From positions 682,001 through 746,000 of the forward strand of contig NZ_BAABJW010000001.1 in the NCBI RefSeq assembly GCF_039543505.1: DNA of 64,000 nucleotides. The letters are read 5' to 3'. This stretch comes from Litoribaculum gwangyangense. GTDB taxonomy: Bacteria > Bacteroidota > Bacteroidia > Flavobacteriales > Flavobacteriaceae. Of the stretch, positions 50,893 through 58,248 are shown one piece after another (positions within the stretch are counted from its first letter, which is position 1; every line of letters starts with the position of its first letter). Both the position numbers and the translations under genes were made by a program. The notes beneath the pieces are model-generated. The model saw only the letters and a list, made by a program, of their open reading frames with translations, ran no database searches and had not been told where the DNA came from.

Positions 50893-51492
50893 TTAGATGT
50901 TTTTTGTAAAAGTTCTTCCTTCTGTTTTAATAACAATTTTGTAATTGCCTTTATCCAGTCCAGTTAACTTATATGCTTTCTGGATATTTCTGGTGTTTTC
51001 AATAGTTTCAGAAAACATAAGTTCATAATCACTTGCCGATGTGAAGTAAATTTCAATTTTTAAAGGTTCATCATTTAAAGCCAATTTGGTAACATATACC
51101 ATATCACCTTGAACTCTTGTAAAAGGCTTGTAAATAGTTTCACTGGCTTCTTTATTAAAAACCACATTATTCGATGTTACTGAAAAAGGAATGGTAGTTA
51201 TTTCTAAATCTTTGTTAATCTCAAAAATATACTTACCATCTGGAAGTGATGTTAAATCAAATCCTTTGGTATAATTACCAGATTTTTCAATAATCTCTTT
51301 GTATAAAATTATACCATTATTATCTACAATGGACAATAGGTTACCTCCCTTTACATTTTTTAAAGTAAGTAAAGTTTTTTTCGTGTCATTTTTAATAGTG
51401 TAGAATGATACTTCATTGGCGAAACTTAACAAGGTAGCAAACATAGTTACCATTAAGATTCCTTTTTTAGAGTGTTTAATTAGGTTTTTCAT
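50893..51492 (-). CDS. Secreted protein of a multi-copy flavobacterial family, unknown function
   Basis: 199 aa with a signal peptide (MKNLIKHSKKGILMVTMFATLLSFA, cleavage near 26). The mature protein has two beta-rich repeats of Ig/FN3-like character: ILYKEIIEKSGNYTKGFDLTSLPDGKYIFEI and, later, ETIENTRNIQKAYKLTGLDKGNYKIVI. I recall related proteins occurring several times per genome in Flavobacteriaceae. The promoter belongs to the four-site motif family described at 51521-53373. The leader from -7 box to ATG is 28 nt, exactly as for the 40-aa gene at 53158-53280. Confidence 0.82.
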   Translation of the reverse strand: MKNLIKHSKKGILMVTMFATLLSFANEVSFYTIKNDTKKTLLTLKNVKGGNLLSIVDNNGIILYKEIIEKSGNYTKGFDLTSLPDGKYIFEINKDLEITTIPFSVTSNNVVFNKEASETIYKPFTRVQGDMVYVTKLALNDEPLKIEIYFTSASDYELMFSETIENTRNIQKAYKLTGLDKGNYKIVIKTEGRTFTKNI

Positions 51493-51520
51493 GATTTGGT
51501 TTTTTTAACGTTCAACACAG

Positions 51521-51585
51521 CAAATATAGATTGAGTTATAAGTTTTTAAAACATTGATTTTGATGATTTTATGTGCTATATTATC
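51521..51585 (-). promoter_or_regulatory. Regulon promoter A (199-aa secreted protein)
   Basis: Minus strand, 5' to 3': 35-nt motif at 51585-51551 (GATAATATAGCACATA, 6 nt, TCAAAAT, CA, ATGT), 22 nt, TATATTTG at 51528-51521, then 4 nt and GTTGAACGTT. No good -33 TTG. Identical spacing is found in promoters B and C. The motif position (about -35 to -70) suits an activator overlapping the -33 region. Confidence 0.72.
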
Positions 51586-51715
51586 TTTTATATCTATATA
51601 AAACAATTATTAAGTTAATATAGAACAACTCTCTGTTAAAAAAGTATAAATTCAAAATATCCAATAAAATAAATGTTGTTATTCCTCATTTAAAAGAAGG
51701 GACACAATAAGGCAT

Positions 51716-51747
51716 AAAAAAAAGTGAGCCACCACAGCTCACTTTTA
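51716..51747 (-). terminator. Intrinsic terminator of the candidate small RNA
   Basis: AAAAGTGAGC tgtggtg GCTCACTTTT on the minus strand, followed by a run of eight T. The T tract lies only on the minus side, and no annotated minus-strand gene ends here. Confidence 0.85.
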
Positions 51748-51842
51748 CCAACTAAACTAAATAAGACATTAAACTAATTATTAATGAATTTTGTCACTCA
51801 CCTAAGAGTATATTTTTTTAATCTATATTTCCTAATGTTTAA
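51716..51842 (-). ncRNA. Candidate small RNA (about 127 nt) under regulon promoter B
   Basis: Begins just after the TATCTTTG box at 51855-51848 and ends in the terminator at 51747-51716. It contains no reading frame beyond five codons (ATG-TCT-TAT-TTA-GTT-stop). Its 5' end GTTAAACATT resembles the 5' ends of the A and C mRNAs (GTTGAACGTT). Alternative: a decayed gene copy, since an 'ATT AAA AAA ATA' lies close to where A and C have their ATG. Confidence 0.55.
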
Positions 51843-51847
51843 CAATA

Positions 51848-51912
51848 CAAAGATATGTTAGATATGGGGTAAGGAAAACATCAATTTTGACTTATTTATA
51901 TGCTATATTAAC
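51848..51912 (-). promoter_or_regulatory. Regulon promoter B (candidate small RNA)
   Basis: Minus strand: 35-nt motif at 51912-51878 (GTTAATATAGCATATA, 6 nt, TCAAAAT, TG, ATGT), 22 nt, TATCTTTG at 51855-51848, 4 nt, GTTAAACATT. Same geometry as A and C, without a visible -33 TTG. Confidence 0.68.
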
Positions 51913-51940
51913 CGTTAAATTTATGTTAACAGTATGTTAA

Positions 51941-52004
51941 GACAAAATAACATATAATAAAGACAAAAAAATACATATTGAATGTATAATATGCATTAAA
52001 TTTG
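51941..52004 (+). promoter_or_regulatory. Regulon promoter X (the AraC gene itself)
   Basis: Plus strand: GACAAAATAACATATA from 51941, then ACAAAA at 51963-51968 in register with the TCAAAAT block of the other sites, then TAAATTTG at 51997-52004. The distance from motif start to -7 box is 56 nt, versus 57 in A, B and C. A TTG lies 16 nt before the box. This suggests autoregulation. Sites B and X face away from each other 28 nt apart. Confidence 0.58.
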
Positions 52005-52025
52005 CACAAAAACAACCACCCCGTT

Positions 52026-52898
52026 ATGATGAGTAAGAAACCTACACTAGAAAAACTAAGCCCTAGTTTTGGTAGTTCGCTACTTGTAAAACAACATGCA
52101 GAGAAGGTAGATAAGAATAATGCTTTTTGGCATTTTCACCCTGAATTGGAGTTGGTTTACGTAAACAAAGGCCAAGGAAAAACACATATAGGAAACCATT
52201 TATCCTATTTTAATAATAGCCAACTTATTTTAATTGGAGCAAATTTGCCCCACAATGGGTTTGCCGATAGGTTAACGGCCAATGGAACCGAAACTACGGT
52301 ACAATTTAAATCTGATTTCTTGGGAAACGATTTTATAGGTATTCCAGAAATGGCACATGTTTCGTCATTATTTGATAGAGCCAAAAAAGGAATTAGGTTT
52401 GGTATTGAAACAAAAACCGTTATGGGACCTAAAATAAATAAACTATTGGAATACCAAGGGCTAGAACGTGTTTTAAAGTTTTTGGAAATTTTAAACTACT
52501 TAGCCTATACTGAAGATTTTACTGTATTAAATGCAGATGGTATAGCGCTTGAAACCAACCCACAGGACAGTGATAAGATCAATACCATATATAAATACGT
52601 AAACGCTAATTTTCAAGAACATATTACTTTAGATGATATAGCGGAAAAGGTTAGTATGACTGTACCAGCGTTTTGTAGATATTTCAAGAGAACCACTGGA
52701 AAAACTTTTACTCAACTGGTAAATGAATATCGAGTTGTACATGCTACCAAACTTTTAAATGAAAGCAAATTAAGTATCGCCGATATTTGTTACGAATGTG
52801 GGTTTAATAATTTTTCTCATTTTAATAAGCAATTCAACGAAATTACAGGTAAAAGTGCTTCAAATTACAGAAAGGAAATAAAACATATTATTCAATAG
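52026..52898 (+). CDS. AraC-family transcriptional regulator of the proposed local regulon
   Basis: 290 aa from ATG 52026 (MMSKKPTLEKLSPSF). An upstream TTG at 52002 lies in the -7 box and cannot be used. The N-terminal cupin sensor is about 20-110 (FWHFHPELELVYVNKGQGK, LIGANLPHNGF). The C-terminal DNA-binding domain is about 185-285 with two helix-turn-helix motifs (ITLDDIAEKVSMTVPAFCRY; SIADICYECGFNNFSHFNKQF). Gene and product sit among four copies of one promoter motif, so it is the likely binder. The ligand is unknown; such cupin-AraC proteins often sense sugars. Confidence 0.92.
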   Translation: MMSKKPTLEKLSPSFGSSLLVKQHAEKVDKNNAFWHFHPELELVYVNKGQGKTHIGNHLSYFNNSQLILIGANLPHNGFADRLTANGTETTVQFKSDFLGNDFIGIPEMAHVSSLFDRAKKGIRFGIETKTVMGPKINKLLEYQGLERVLKFLEILNYLAYTEDFTVLNADGIALETNPQDSDKINTIYKYVNANFQEHITLDDIAEKVSMTVPAFCRYFKRTTGKTFTQLVNEYRVVHATKLLNESKLSIADICYECGFNNFSHFNKQFNEITGKSASNYRKEIKHIIQ

Positions 52899-52910
52899 AA
52901 AGTTGCTACT

Positions 52911-53087
52911 ATGGAAGATGATAAAATTGACAAAACAATAAGTTACTATATTGTAAAAATGAATGGGATAGTAAATTTTATAAATTCCAGTAACAACTTG
53001 ACCGTGGAACAAATCATACAAAGTGGTAAAGAACTATCCATATTGGAATACAAATTGACTGCACTTGAGGTAGCTAAAGAAAACTAA
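52911..53087 (+). CDS. Small acidic protein, 58 aa
   Basis: Starts 12 nt after the AraC stop in the same direction, so cotranscribed: MEDDKIDKTISYYIVKMNGI, then VNFINSSNNLTVEQIIQSGK and ELSILEYKLTALEVAKEN. Predicted mostly helical and acidic, no membrane segment. It ends 15 nt before a terminator, closing the operon. Not recognised; it may modulate the regulator (inference from position only). Confidence 0.6.
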   Translation: MEDDKIDKTISYYIVKMNGIVNFINSSNNLTVEQIIQSGKELSILEYKLTALEVAKEN

Positions 53088-53102
53088 AAATCTCATAAAT
53101 TA

Positions 53103-53139
53103 AAAAAACCCTTTACTTCTATTAAGTGAAGGGTTTTTA
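53103..53139. terminator. Bidirectional terminator between the AraC operon and the 40-aa gene
   Basis: AACCCTTTACTT ctatt AAGTGAAGGGTT with A and T tracts on either side. It can end both the plus-strand AraC/58-aa transcript and the minus-strand 40-aa transcript. Confidence 0.85.
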
Positions 53140-53157
53140 ATTTAAAATTATACGTTA

Positions 53158-53280
53158 TTATTTTAATCTGAACCATATTAATAAAACACCAACTAATACG
53201 GGGAGCGCCAGTAAAAGTAAAGCCAGCGATAAAACAAAATTTAACGTAGCAGTTCTATTATTTTTTACTATTTTTTTCAT
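53158..53280 (-). CDS. Single-helix membrane peptide, 40 aa
   Basis: MKKIVKNNRTATLNFVLSLA then LLLLALPVLVGVLLIWFRLK. A basic N-terminus and one hydrophobic helix (about 13-36) with a basic end. It has its own promoter of the regulon type (28-nt leader, same as the 199-aa gene) and a terminator right after the stop, so it looks like a complete monocistronic unit. No family recognised; could be a small stress membrane peptide or a toxin-like peptide, neither shown. Confidence 0.68.
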   Translation of the reverse strand: MKKIVKNNRTATLNFVLSLALLLLALPVLVGVLLIWFRLK

Positions 53281-53308
53281 GTTTAAAGTTATTAAACGTT
53301 CAACTGCA

Positions 53309-53373
53309 CAAAGTTATAGTAATGGGTCACTTTAAAACACATCCATTTTGACCAATATATGTTCTATTTTATC
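53309..53373 (-). promoter_or_regulatory. Regulon promoter C (40-aa membrane peptide)
   Basis: Minus strand: 35-nt motif at 53373-53339 (GATAAAATAGAACATA, 6 nt, TCAAAAT, GG, ATGT), 22 nt, TAACTTTG at 53316-53309, 4 nt, GTTGAACGTT. The leader to the ATG is 28 nt as in A. Confidence 0.72.
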
Positions 53374-53453
53374 ATTAATATCAATATATTGTTATTATTG
53401 TGTTAAAATAACATACAATGAGGATAATTTCAAAAGAAAGTAAGGCCTCAAAT

Positions 53454-54113
53454 TTATCTTTTTCCTTCCCATTCATTAAAAAATTGGTTTAAATATTCCT
53501 CCATAAAAGCATGCCTTTCTAAAGCAAGATGCTTACCGGTTATAGTATTCATTTTATCTTTTAGAAGTAATAATTTTTCGTAAAAATGATTGATGGTTGG
53601 CGCTGATGAGTTTTTATACTCAGTTTTACTCATTTGGAGGTTAGGTTTTACATCGGGGTTGTAAAGAGGTCTGTTTTTAAAACCTCCATAATTAAAACAA
53701 CGTGCAATACCAATAGCACCAATAGCGTCTAGTCTGTCTGCATCTTGCACAACATCGAACTCTTTGGAGGTAAAATTTGATTTTTTTGCAAGTGAATTTT
53801 TAAATGAAATGTGCTTAATGATATTTATAATGTGCTCAATAACTTCAGAATTTACGTTCAATTTAACTAAAAATTCCTGAGCTATTCTTGGGCCTACGGT
53901 TTCATCACCTTCATGAAATTTACTATCGGCAATATCATGAAGCAAAGCTGCAAGCGAAACAACAAAAATATCAACGGTTTCATTTTCTGCAATTAATAAG
54001 GCGTTTTTATAAACACGTTCTACATGAAACCAGTCATGACCGCCTTCAGCACAAGAAAGCGTGTCTTTAACAAAAACTATGGTTTTATTTATTATTTCTT
54101 TTGAATTATCCAT
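53454..54113 (-). CDS. HD domain phosphohydrolase
   Basis: 219 aa. Metal-binding residues of the HD fold: H26 in GGHDWFHVERV, H59-D60 in ALLHDIADSKFHEGDE, and a later Asp (D124 or D126) in VQDADRLDAIGAIGIARCF. This is the YedJ/YpgQ-like group acting on nucleotides or phosphates; substrate unknown. A terminator precedes it on the minus strand, so it is a separate unit. Confidence 0.9.
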   Translation of the reverse strand: MDNSKEIINKTIVFVKDTLSCAEGGHDWFHVERVYKNALLIAENETVDIFVVSLAALLHDIADSKFHEGDETVGPRIAQEFLVKLNVNSEVIEHIINIIKHISFKNSLAKKSNFTSKEFDVVQDADRLDAIGAIGIARCFNYGGFKNRPLYNPDVKPNLQMSKTEYKNSSAPTINHFYEKLLLLKDKMNTITGKHLALERHAFMEEYLNQFFNEWEGKR

Positions 54114-54130
54114 TATTTGTTAAAAATAAA

Positions 54131-54157
54131 AATTCCTTTCTTAAACGAAAGGAATTA
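54131..54157 (-). terminator. Terminator after the desaturase gene
   Basis: AATTCCTTTCG tttaa GAAAGGAATT followed by TTTTATTTTT on the minus strand, 25 nt past the desaturase stop. Confidence 0.82.
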
Positions 54158-54181
54158 ATTTATAAACGAATGTTTTAATTG

Positions 54182-55174
54182 TTATTTTGTAAAAGCAGGT
54201 TCAACCCACTTAAACTGAAACGAATTTTCTGGAATTTTTATGCGTTCTGATAAACGATACATCCTTGAAGGGAGGTTCATTAAATAATCTCTGGCTTTTT
54301 CAGCTTCATCGGTCAGGTTTGAAATTTTATCTATTTCCCAACGCTTGATGAGCTTATCTAAAATATCAACATAATCAGTTGAAGTATATACACCTATTCG
54401 TTGTGCTGTATTTGAAAATTCTTCAAAAGCAGTGCTAATTTTATTGCCAGATTCTCTTAAAAAGTGAGCAGGCATGGCAATTTTAAGTTTCATCATATCA
54501 TAAAAAGCCAGCATCATTTGATTAGGATCTACTTTAAAAATGCGCTCAACAAACTCAGAATAGGCATTATGGTGACGCATTTCATCGCCAGAAATAATCT
54601 GGCACATTTTCCCTAGCTTTTTATTCCCTTTTGATTTTGCTATTTTAGCCACTCTATTATGCGAAATATAGGTAGCTAGCTCTTGGAAACTGGTATAAAC
54701 AAAGTTTTTGTAAGGGTCTCTATCGGTGCCAATATCAAAACCGTCAGCTATTAGAAATTGCGTAGTTTTTTCAATTTCGCGCATATTTACTCTACCAGAT
54801 AAATAGAGATATTTGTTGAGAACATCGCCATGTCTGTTTTCTTCACCCGTCCAATGTCTAACCCACTTTGCCCATGGGTTTTCTCGGTCTTGTTGCTTCA
54901 CACCTTCAACATCCATGAGCCAAGATTCGTACGTTGGCAAAGCTTCTTCGGTAATCATATCACCAACAAGAACTACCCAAAAATCATAAGGCAATTCTTT
55001 TGAAAGTTCACGTATTTCGCGTACATCTTCAAAAAAGTTATCACCTTCAGAGTTTGGCAGAAAATCTGCAGGTTGCCAAATTTTTTCTATTGGGATAAGG
55101 TATTTTTCAATTAGGGATTCAACGTCTTTTTCCAAAAACTGCATCACTTCCAATCGTACATTTTTTAACGACAT
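54182..55174 (-). CDS. Acyl-ACP desaturase (soluble, diiron)
   Basis: 330 aa. Introduces a cis double bond into acyl-ACP using O2 and ferredoxin, adjusting membrane fluidity. The two diiron EExxH/ExxH motifs are E112-NRH (TGEENRHGDVL) and E198-MRH (SGDEMRHHNAY). The length and motif spacing match plant-type stearoyl-ACP desaturases of the ferritin-like superfamily. It follows the acyltransferase by 9 nt, joining fatty-acid modification with phospholipid synthesis. Confidence 0.94.
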   Translation of the reverse strand: MSLKNVRLEVMQFLEKDVESLIEKYLIPIEKIWQPADFLPNSEGDNFFEDVREIRELSKELPYDFWVVLVGDMITEEALPTYESWLMDVEGVKQQDRENPWAKWVRHWTGEENRHGDVLNKYLYLSGRVNMREIEKTTQFLIADGFDIGTDRDPYKNFVYTSFQELATYISHNRVAKIAKSKGNKKLGKMCQIISGDEMRHHNAYSEFVERIFKVDPNQMMLAFYDMMKLKIAMPAHFLRESGNKISTAFEEFSNTAQRIGVYTSTDYVDILDKLIKRWEIDKISNLTDEAEKARDYLMNLPSRMYRLSERIKIPENSFQFKWVEPAFTK

Positions 55175-55183
55175 CGATATTTT

Positions 55184-55921
55184 TTAAGGGTGTATATGTG
55201 CTTTAATAGTAGTTTCAATACTATTTATTAAATTTTCTTTATTTGTAAAGGTAGCCAATTTTATAGGTTTGTGTACTGTAAATTTCAAATGAGTGCCTAA
55301 ACCCATAGGAAATTTACCATATTTTAACAATTTCCAGGAATTATTGATTGAAATGGGAACGATTAAAGCCGAAGGCATTTTTTTAAATAAAATATCCAAG
55401 CCTTTTGTTTGAAAAGGTTTGGGTTCGCCGTTTTTACTTCGGGTTCCCTCAGGAAAAATAACGGCACATCGTTTGGTTTCTTCAATATATTCGCCAAATT
55501 TTATAATGGCTGGTAACGATTGACGCGGATTTTTTCTATCTATTAAAACCGAACCACCGTGACGTAAATTATAAGACACACTTGGGATGCCTTTACCTAA
55601 TTCTATTTTACTTATAAATTTTGGATGATGTTTACGCATGTACCAAATAATGGGTGGGATATCGTACATACTTTGGTGGTTTGCCACAATTATTAATGGC
55701 TGAGAGGTGTCAATTTTATAGGGATTTTTAAAAGTAAATCGAGTACCTAAAACATTAAGGCAGCACATGATAAAAAATTGCAACCAGTCAACACTGATTT
55801 TATGGGATTTGTATCCGAGAACATTAAAGCAAAACCATTGTATTGGATGAAAAACAATAAGGGTTAATCCAAAAAGTAGAAAATATAAAACCGTTAAAGG
55901 ATATGCCAGAAGTTTTTGCAT
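55184..55921 (-). CDS. 1-acyl-sn-glycerol-3-phosphate acyltransferase (PlsC family, second copy)
   Basis: 245 aa. N-terminal membrane segments about 5-45; catalytic NHQSMYD (HX4D) near residue 92; FPEGTRSKNGE near 155; later KGLDILFKKM. A TATTTTTG box on the minus strand at 55933-55926 ends only 4 nt before the ATG, so a leaderless or nearly leaderless mRNA is likely. It is cotranscribed with the acyl-ACP desaturase. Confidence 0.93.
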   Translation of the reverse strand: MQKLLAYPLTVLYFLLFGLTLIVFHPIQWFCFNVLGYKSHKISVDWLQFFIMCCLNVLGTRFTFKNPYKIDTSQPLIIVANHQSMYDIPPIIWYMRKHHPKFISKIELGKGIPSVSYNLRHGGSVLIDRKNPRQSLPAIIKFGEYIEETKRCAVIFPEGTRSKNGEPKPFQTKGLDILFKKMPSALIVPISINNSWKLLKYGKFPMGLGTHLKFTVHKPIKLATFTNKENLINSIETTIKAHIHP

Positions 55922-55948
55922 ATAGCAAAAATAAGTAAAAACCGCTTT

Positions 55949-56344
55949 TTAATATATGGCAACACAAGAGTTATTTCCGCAAACTATTTCAGAAGGCGGA
56001 TTTACCAAAGCACAATCTGAAACAATACCGTATTTTGTATTATATTCCGCTTCTTTTTGATTGTAATTAGCCACCATAGTTTCTAATGTTTCAGTATCAA
56101 TAGAAGTAGAATACACAAGATAGCTCCAAGGACCACCACAAGGTTTGCTACCCAAGGGAATGTATTTGCATTCAGTCGATTCATTACAAACCGAAGTATT
56201 GGCTAAGGCTTCTATGTCCTGCTTGAGGGATAAAAGCATCTCTTTATCTTCATCCTGTGTCATTACAGCGTCTTCATCACATTGTGTGGATAATAGAGTA
56301 AAGCCAAGGATAAATAGTGCAAAAAATGATATTCTTCTTTCCAT
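55949..56344 (-). CDS. Cys-rich hypothetical lipoprotein
   Basis: 131 aa. Signal peptide MERRISFFALFILGFTLLSTQC with the lipid-accepting Cys at residue 22. The mature part has six more Cys in NTSVCNESTECKYIPLGSKPC, SDCALVN, IVCGNNSCVAIY, suggesting disulfides in the periplasm or at the surface. No function recognised; related proteins occur in Bacteroidota. Separated from the bacilliredoxin gene by a terminator. Confidence 0.78.
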   Translation of the reverse strand: MERRISFFALFILGFTLLSTQCDEDAVMTQDEDKEMLLSLKQDIEALANTSVCNESTECKYIPLGSKPCGGPWSYLVYSTSIDTETLETMVANYNQKEAEYNTKYGIVSDCALVNPPSEIVCGNNSCVAIY

Positions 56345-56398
56345 AACAATTAATTTTAATCTAGATGCAAAAACTTAAAAATAGTTGCGCACTAAAAA

Positions 56399-56434
56399 TA
56401 AAAAAACCACAATTTAAAATCGTGGTTTTTTTAT
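56399..56434. terminator. Bidirectional terminator after the bacilliredoxin gene
   Basis: AAAAACCAC aatttaaaat cGTGGTTTTTTT, T tract on both strands. It mainly serves the minus-strand bacilliredoxin gene, whose stop lies 23 nt before it. Confidence 0.83.
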
Positions 56435-56456
56435 TAATTAATAAGGATGTTGATTC

Positions 56457-56867
56457 TTAACAAAACTCATTGTAAGCATCAACTAAATTTTCAGCGATCA
56501 ATTCTGCAGGACGCCCTTCAATATGGTGACGCTCTAGCATATGCACCAATTCGCCATCTTTAAATAATGCCATACTTGGAGAACTTGGCGGGAAAGGTAC
56601 CATATACCCACGAGCAGCATCAACGGCTTCTTTATCAACACCTGCAAAAACAGTTACTATGTGGTCTGGTCGTTTAGCATTTTGTAAACTCATTCTTGCT
56701 CCTGGTCTTGCATTGGCAGCGGCACATCCACAAACTGAATTTACCACTACTAAAGTGGTGCCTTCTTTTGCTAAAGCGGCATCAACGGCCTCTGGAGTAT
56801 GCAATTCTTCAAAACCAACCTTGGTTAAATCTTCGCGCATGGGTCTAACTAATTCTGCTGGATACAT
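56457..56867 (-). CDS. BrxA/BrxB family bacilliredoxin
   Basis: 136 aa. Thioredoxin-fold protein that removes bacillithiol (or a similar thiol) from proteins. The active site is C46-G-C48 in VVNSVCGCAAANARPG, the CGC motif of YphP/YqiW. PFPPSSPSMALFKDGELVHMLERHHIEG is the usual C-terminal segment. A TATCTTTG box lies on the minus strand at 56912-56905. Presence suggests a bacillithiol-type redox system. Confidence 0.94.
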   Translation of the reverse strand: MYPAELVRPMREDLTKVGFEELHTPEAVDAALAKEGTTLVVVNSVCGCAAANARPGARMSLQNAKRPDHIVTVFAGVDKEAVDAARGYMVPFPPSSPSMALFKDGELVHMLERHHIEGRPAELIAENLVDAYNEFC

Positions 56868-56904
56868 ATTTTCAAATTTTAATAATTAACATTTTTTATG
56901 ATTG

Positions 56905-56912
56905 CAAAGATA
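56905..56912 (-). promoter_or_regulatory. -7 box of the bacilliredoxin gene
   Basis: TATCTTTG on the minus strand, 37 nt before the ATG. No clear -33 TTG at 17-23 nt. Confidence 0.42.
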
Positions 56913-56955
56913 CCAATTGTGTAACAAAAACGGTATGCAATCAACTAACAAATAT

Positions 56956-56963
56956 TATATTTG
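56956..56963 (+). promoter_or_regulatory. -7 box of the TerB/DnaJ gene
   Basis: TATATTTG, full match to TAnnTTTG, 24 nt before ATG 56988. It rules out the in-frame TTG at 56961 as a start. Confidence 0.48.
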
Positions 56964-56987
56964 ACGATAAACAAAATTTATACTTAC

Positions 56988-57764
56988 ATGAGTTTTTCAA
57001 AATGGATAGGGGGAGCCATTGGGTGGTCCTTTGGAGGCCCCATTGGTGCTATAGTTGGTTTAGCTTTGGGCAGTCTAATTGACAATATGTTTGATGACAA
57101 AAGCAGACCCTATATTGGACAAGGACAAACATCAAACCAAAGAACTACTTACAGAGCACAACCGCAACAACGCCCACAAACCCAGTCTGGTGATTTTGAA
57201 GTGAGCTTACTCGTTCTAGCATCTATTGTTATAAAAGCCGACGGGAAACAAGATCAACGAGAATTAGATTTTGTGCGGCAACAGTTTGCTAGCATGTATG
57301 GTAAAGAGCGCGCCAATCATGCTTTCAAATTGTTTAAAGAGATCACTAATCAAAGAAATATTTCAACTAGGCAAGTGTGTTTACAAATAAAACAAATGAT
57401 GGACCATCCATCTAGACTTCAATTAATGCATTTTTTATTTGGAATTGCAAAAGCAGATGGTGTGGTCACCCAGGATGAGGAGCGTCAAATTTACACCATG
57501 GCGGGATATTTGGGAATAAACTCGAAAGATTATGAAAGCATCAAAGCCATGTTTTATAACAGTAGCGATAATGCTTATAAAATTTTGGAAATTGAAAAAA
57601 ATGCCTCAGTGGATGCCATTAAAAGAGCCTACAGAATCATGGCCAAAAAATACCACCCCGATAAAGTGCGCCATTTAGGAAAAGAACATCAAGAAGGTGC
57701 AGAAGAAAAATTTAGGCAAGTACAAATGGCCTATGAACAGTTGCAAAAGGAAAGAGGATTTTAA
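56988..57764 (+). CDS. TerB-like and DnaJ-domain protein (DjlA-like)
   Basis: 258 aa from ATG 56988 (MSFSKWIGGAIGWSFGGPIG). Gly-rich membrane-like N-terminus (about 5-30), a low-complexity linker, a TerB/DjlA helical domain (about 70-180; SLLVLASIVIKADGKQDQRELDFV and FLFGIAKADGVVTQDEE) and a C-terminal J domain with YHPDKVRHLGKEH, the HPD motif that stimulates DnaK ATPase. Matches the DjlA layout of an inner-membrane co-chaperone. Confidence 0.9.
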   Translation: MSFSKWIGGAIGWSFGGPIGAIVGLALGSLIDNMFDDKSRPYIGQGQTSNQRTTYRAQPQQRPQTQSGDFEVSLLVLASIVIKADGKQDQRELDFVRQQFASMYGKERANHAFKLFKEITNQRNISTRQVCLQIKQMMDHPSRLQLMHFLFGIAKADGVVTQDEERQIYTMAGYLGINSKDYESIKAMFYNSSDNAYKILEIEKNASVDAIKRAYRIMAKKYHPDKVRHLGKEHQEGAEEKFRQVQMAYEQLQKERGF

Positions 57765-57795
57765 TGAGTACCTTGTTATTTAAAAATATAAAATC

Positions 57796-58248
57796 ATGAA
57801 TAATATTTTCGACTTAAAGGAAACTAATAAATTAATAGAAAGAATTGATAAATTAGATGCTTATGCAAAACCCCAATGGGGTAAAATGAGTGTTGACCAA
57901 ATGCTGGCACATTGTAACGTTACCTATGAAATGATTTATGATAATAAACACCCAAAACCAAATGCGTTTAAAAAATGGATGCTAAAAGCCATTGTAAAAC
58001 CTTATGTTGTAAGTGAAAAACCATACAAGAAAAGCAGTAGAACAGCGCCAGAATTTGTAATTTCAGGTTCTAAAAATTTTGTTGAAGAAAAAGCTAAATT
58101 GATAGATTATTTGAACAAAACCCAAAACTTGGGAGAAGCTTATTTTGAAAATAAACCATCGCATTCTTTCGGGAAATTAACTGCTAAAGAATGGAACAAT
58201 TTATTTTATAAACATCTAGACCATCACTTGTGCCAGTTTGGGGTTTAG
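57796..58248 (+). CDS. DUF1569 (DinB-like) protein
   Basis: 150 aa. Four-helix DinB/YfiT-type fold: WGKMSVDQMLAHCNVTYEM near residue 35 and LFYKHLDHHLCQFGV at the end supply His residues for metal binding. Function unknown; relatives are thiol transferases. 31 nt after the DnaJ gene. The stop overlaps the convergent LD-carboxypeptidase by 4 nt. Confidence 0.85.
   Translation: MNNIFDLKETNKLIERIDKLDAYAKPQWGKMSVDQMLAHCNVTYEMIYDNKHPKPNAFKKWMLKAIVKPYVVSEKPYKKSSRTAPEFVISGSKNFVEEKAKLIDYLNKTQNLGEAYFENKPSHSFGKLTAKEWNNLFYKHLDHHLCQFGV

Noticed and set aside
52002..52025. TTG start extending the AraC regulator by eight residues
   Set aside because: The TTG is part of the TAAATTTG -7 box at 51997-52004, so it cannot be in the transcript.
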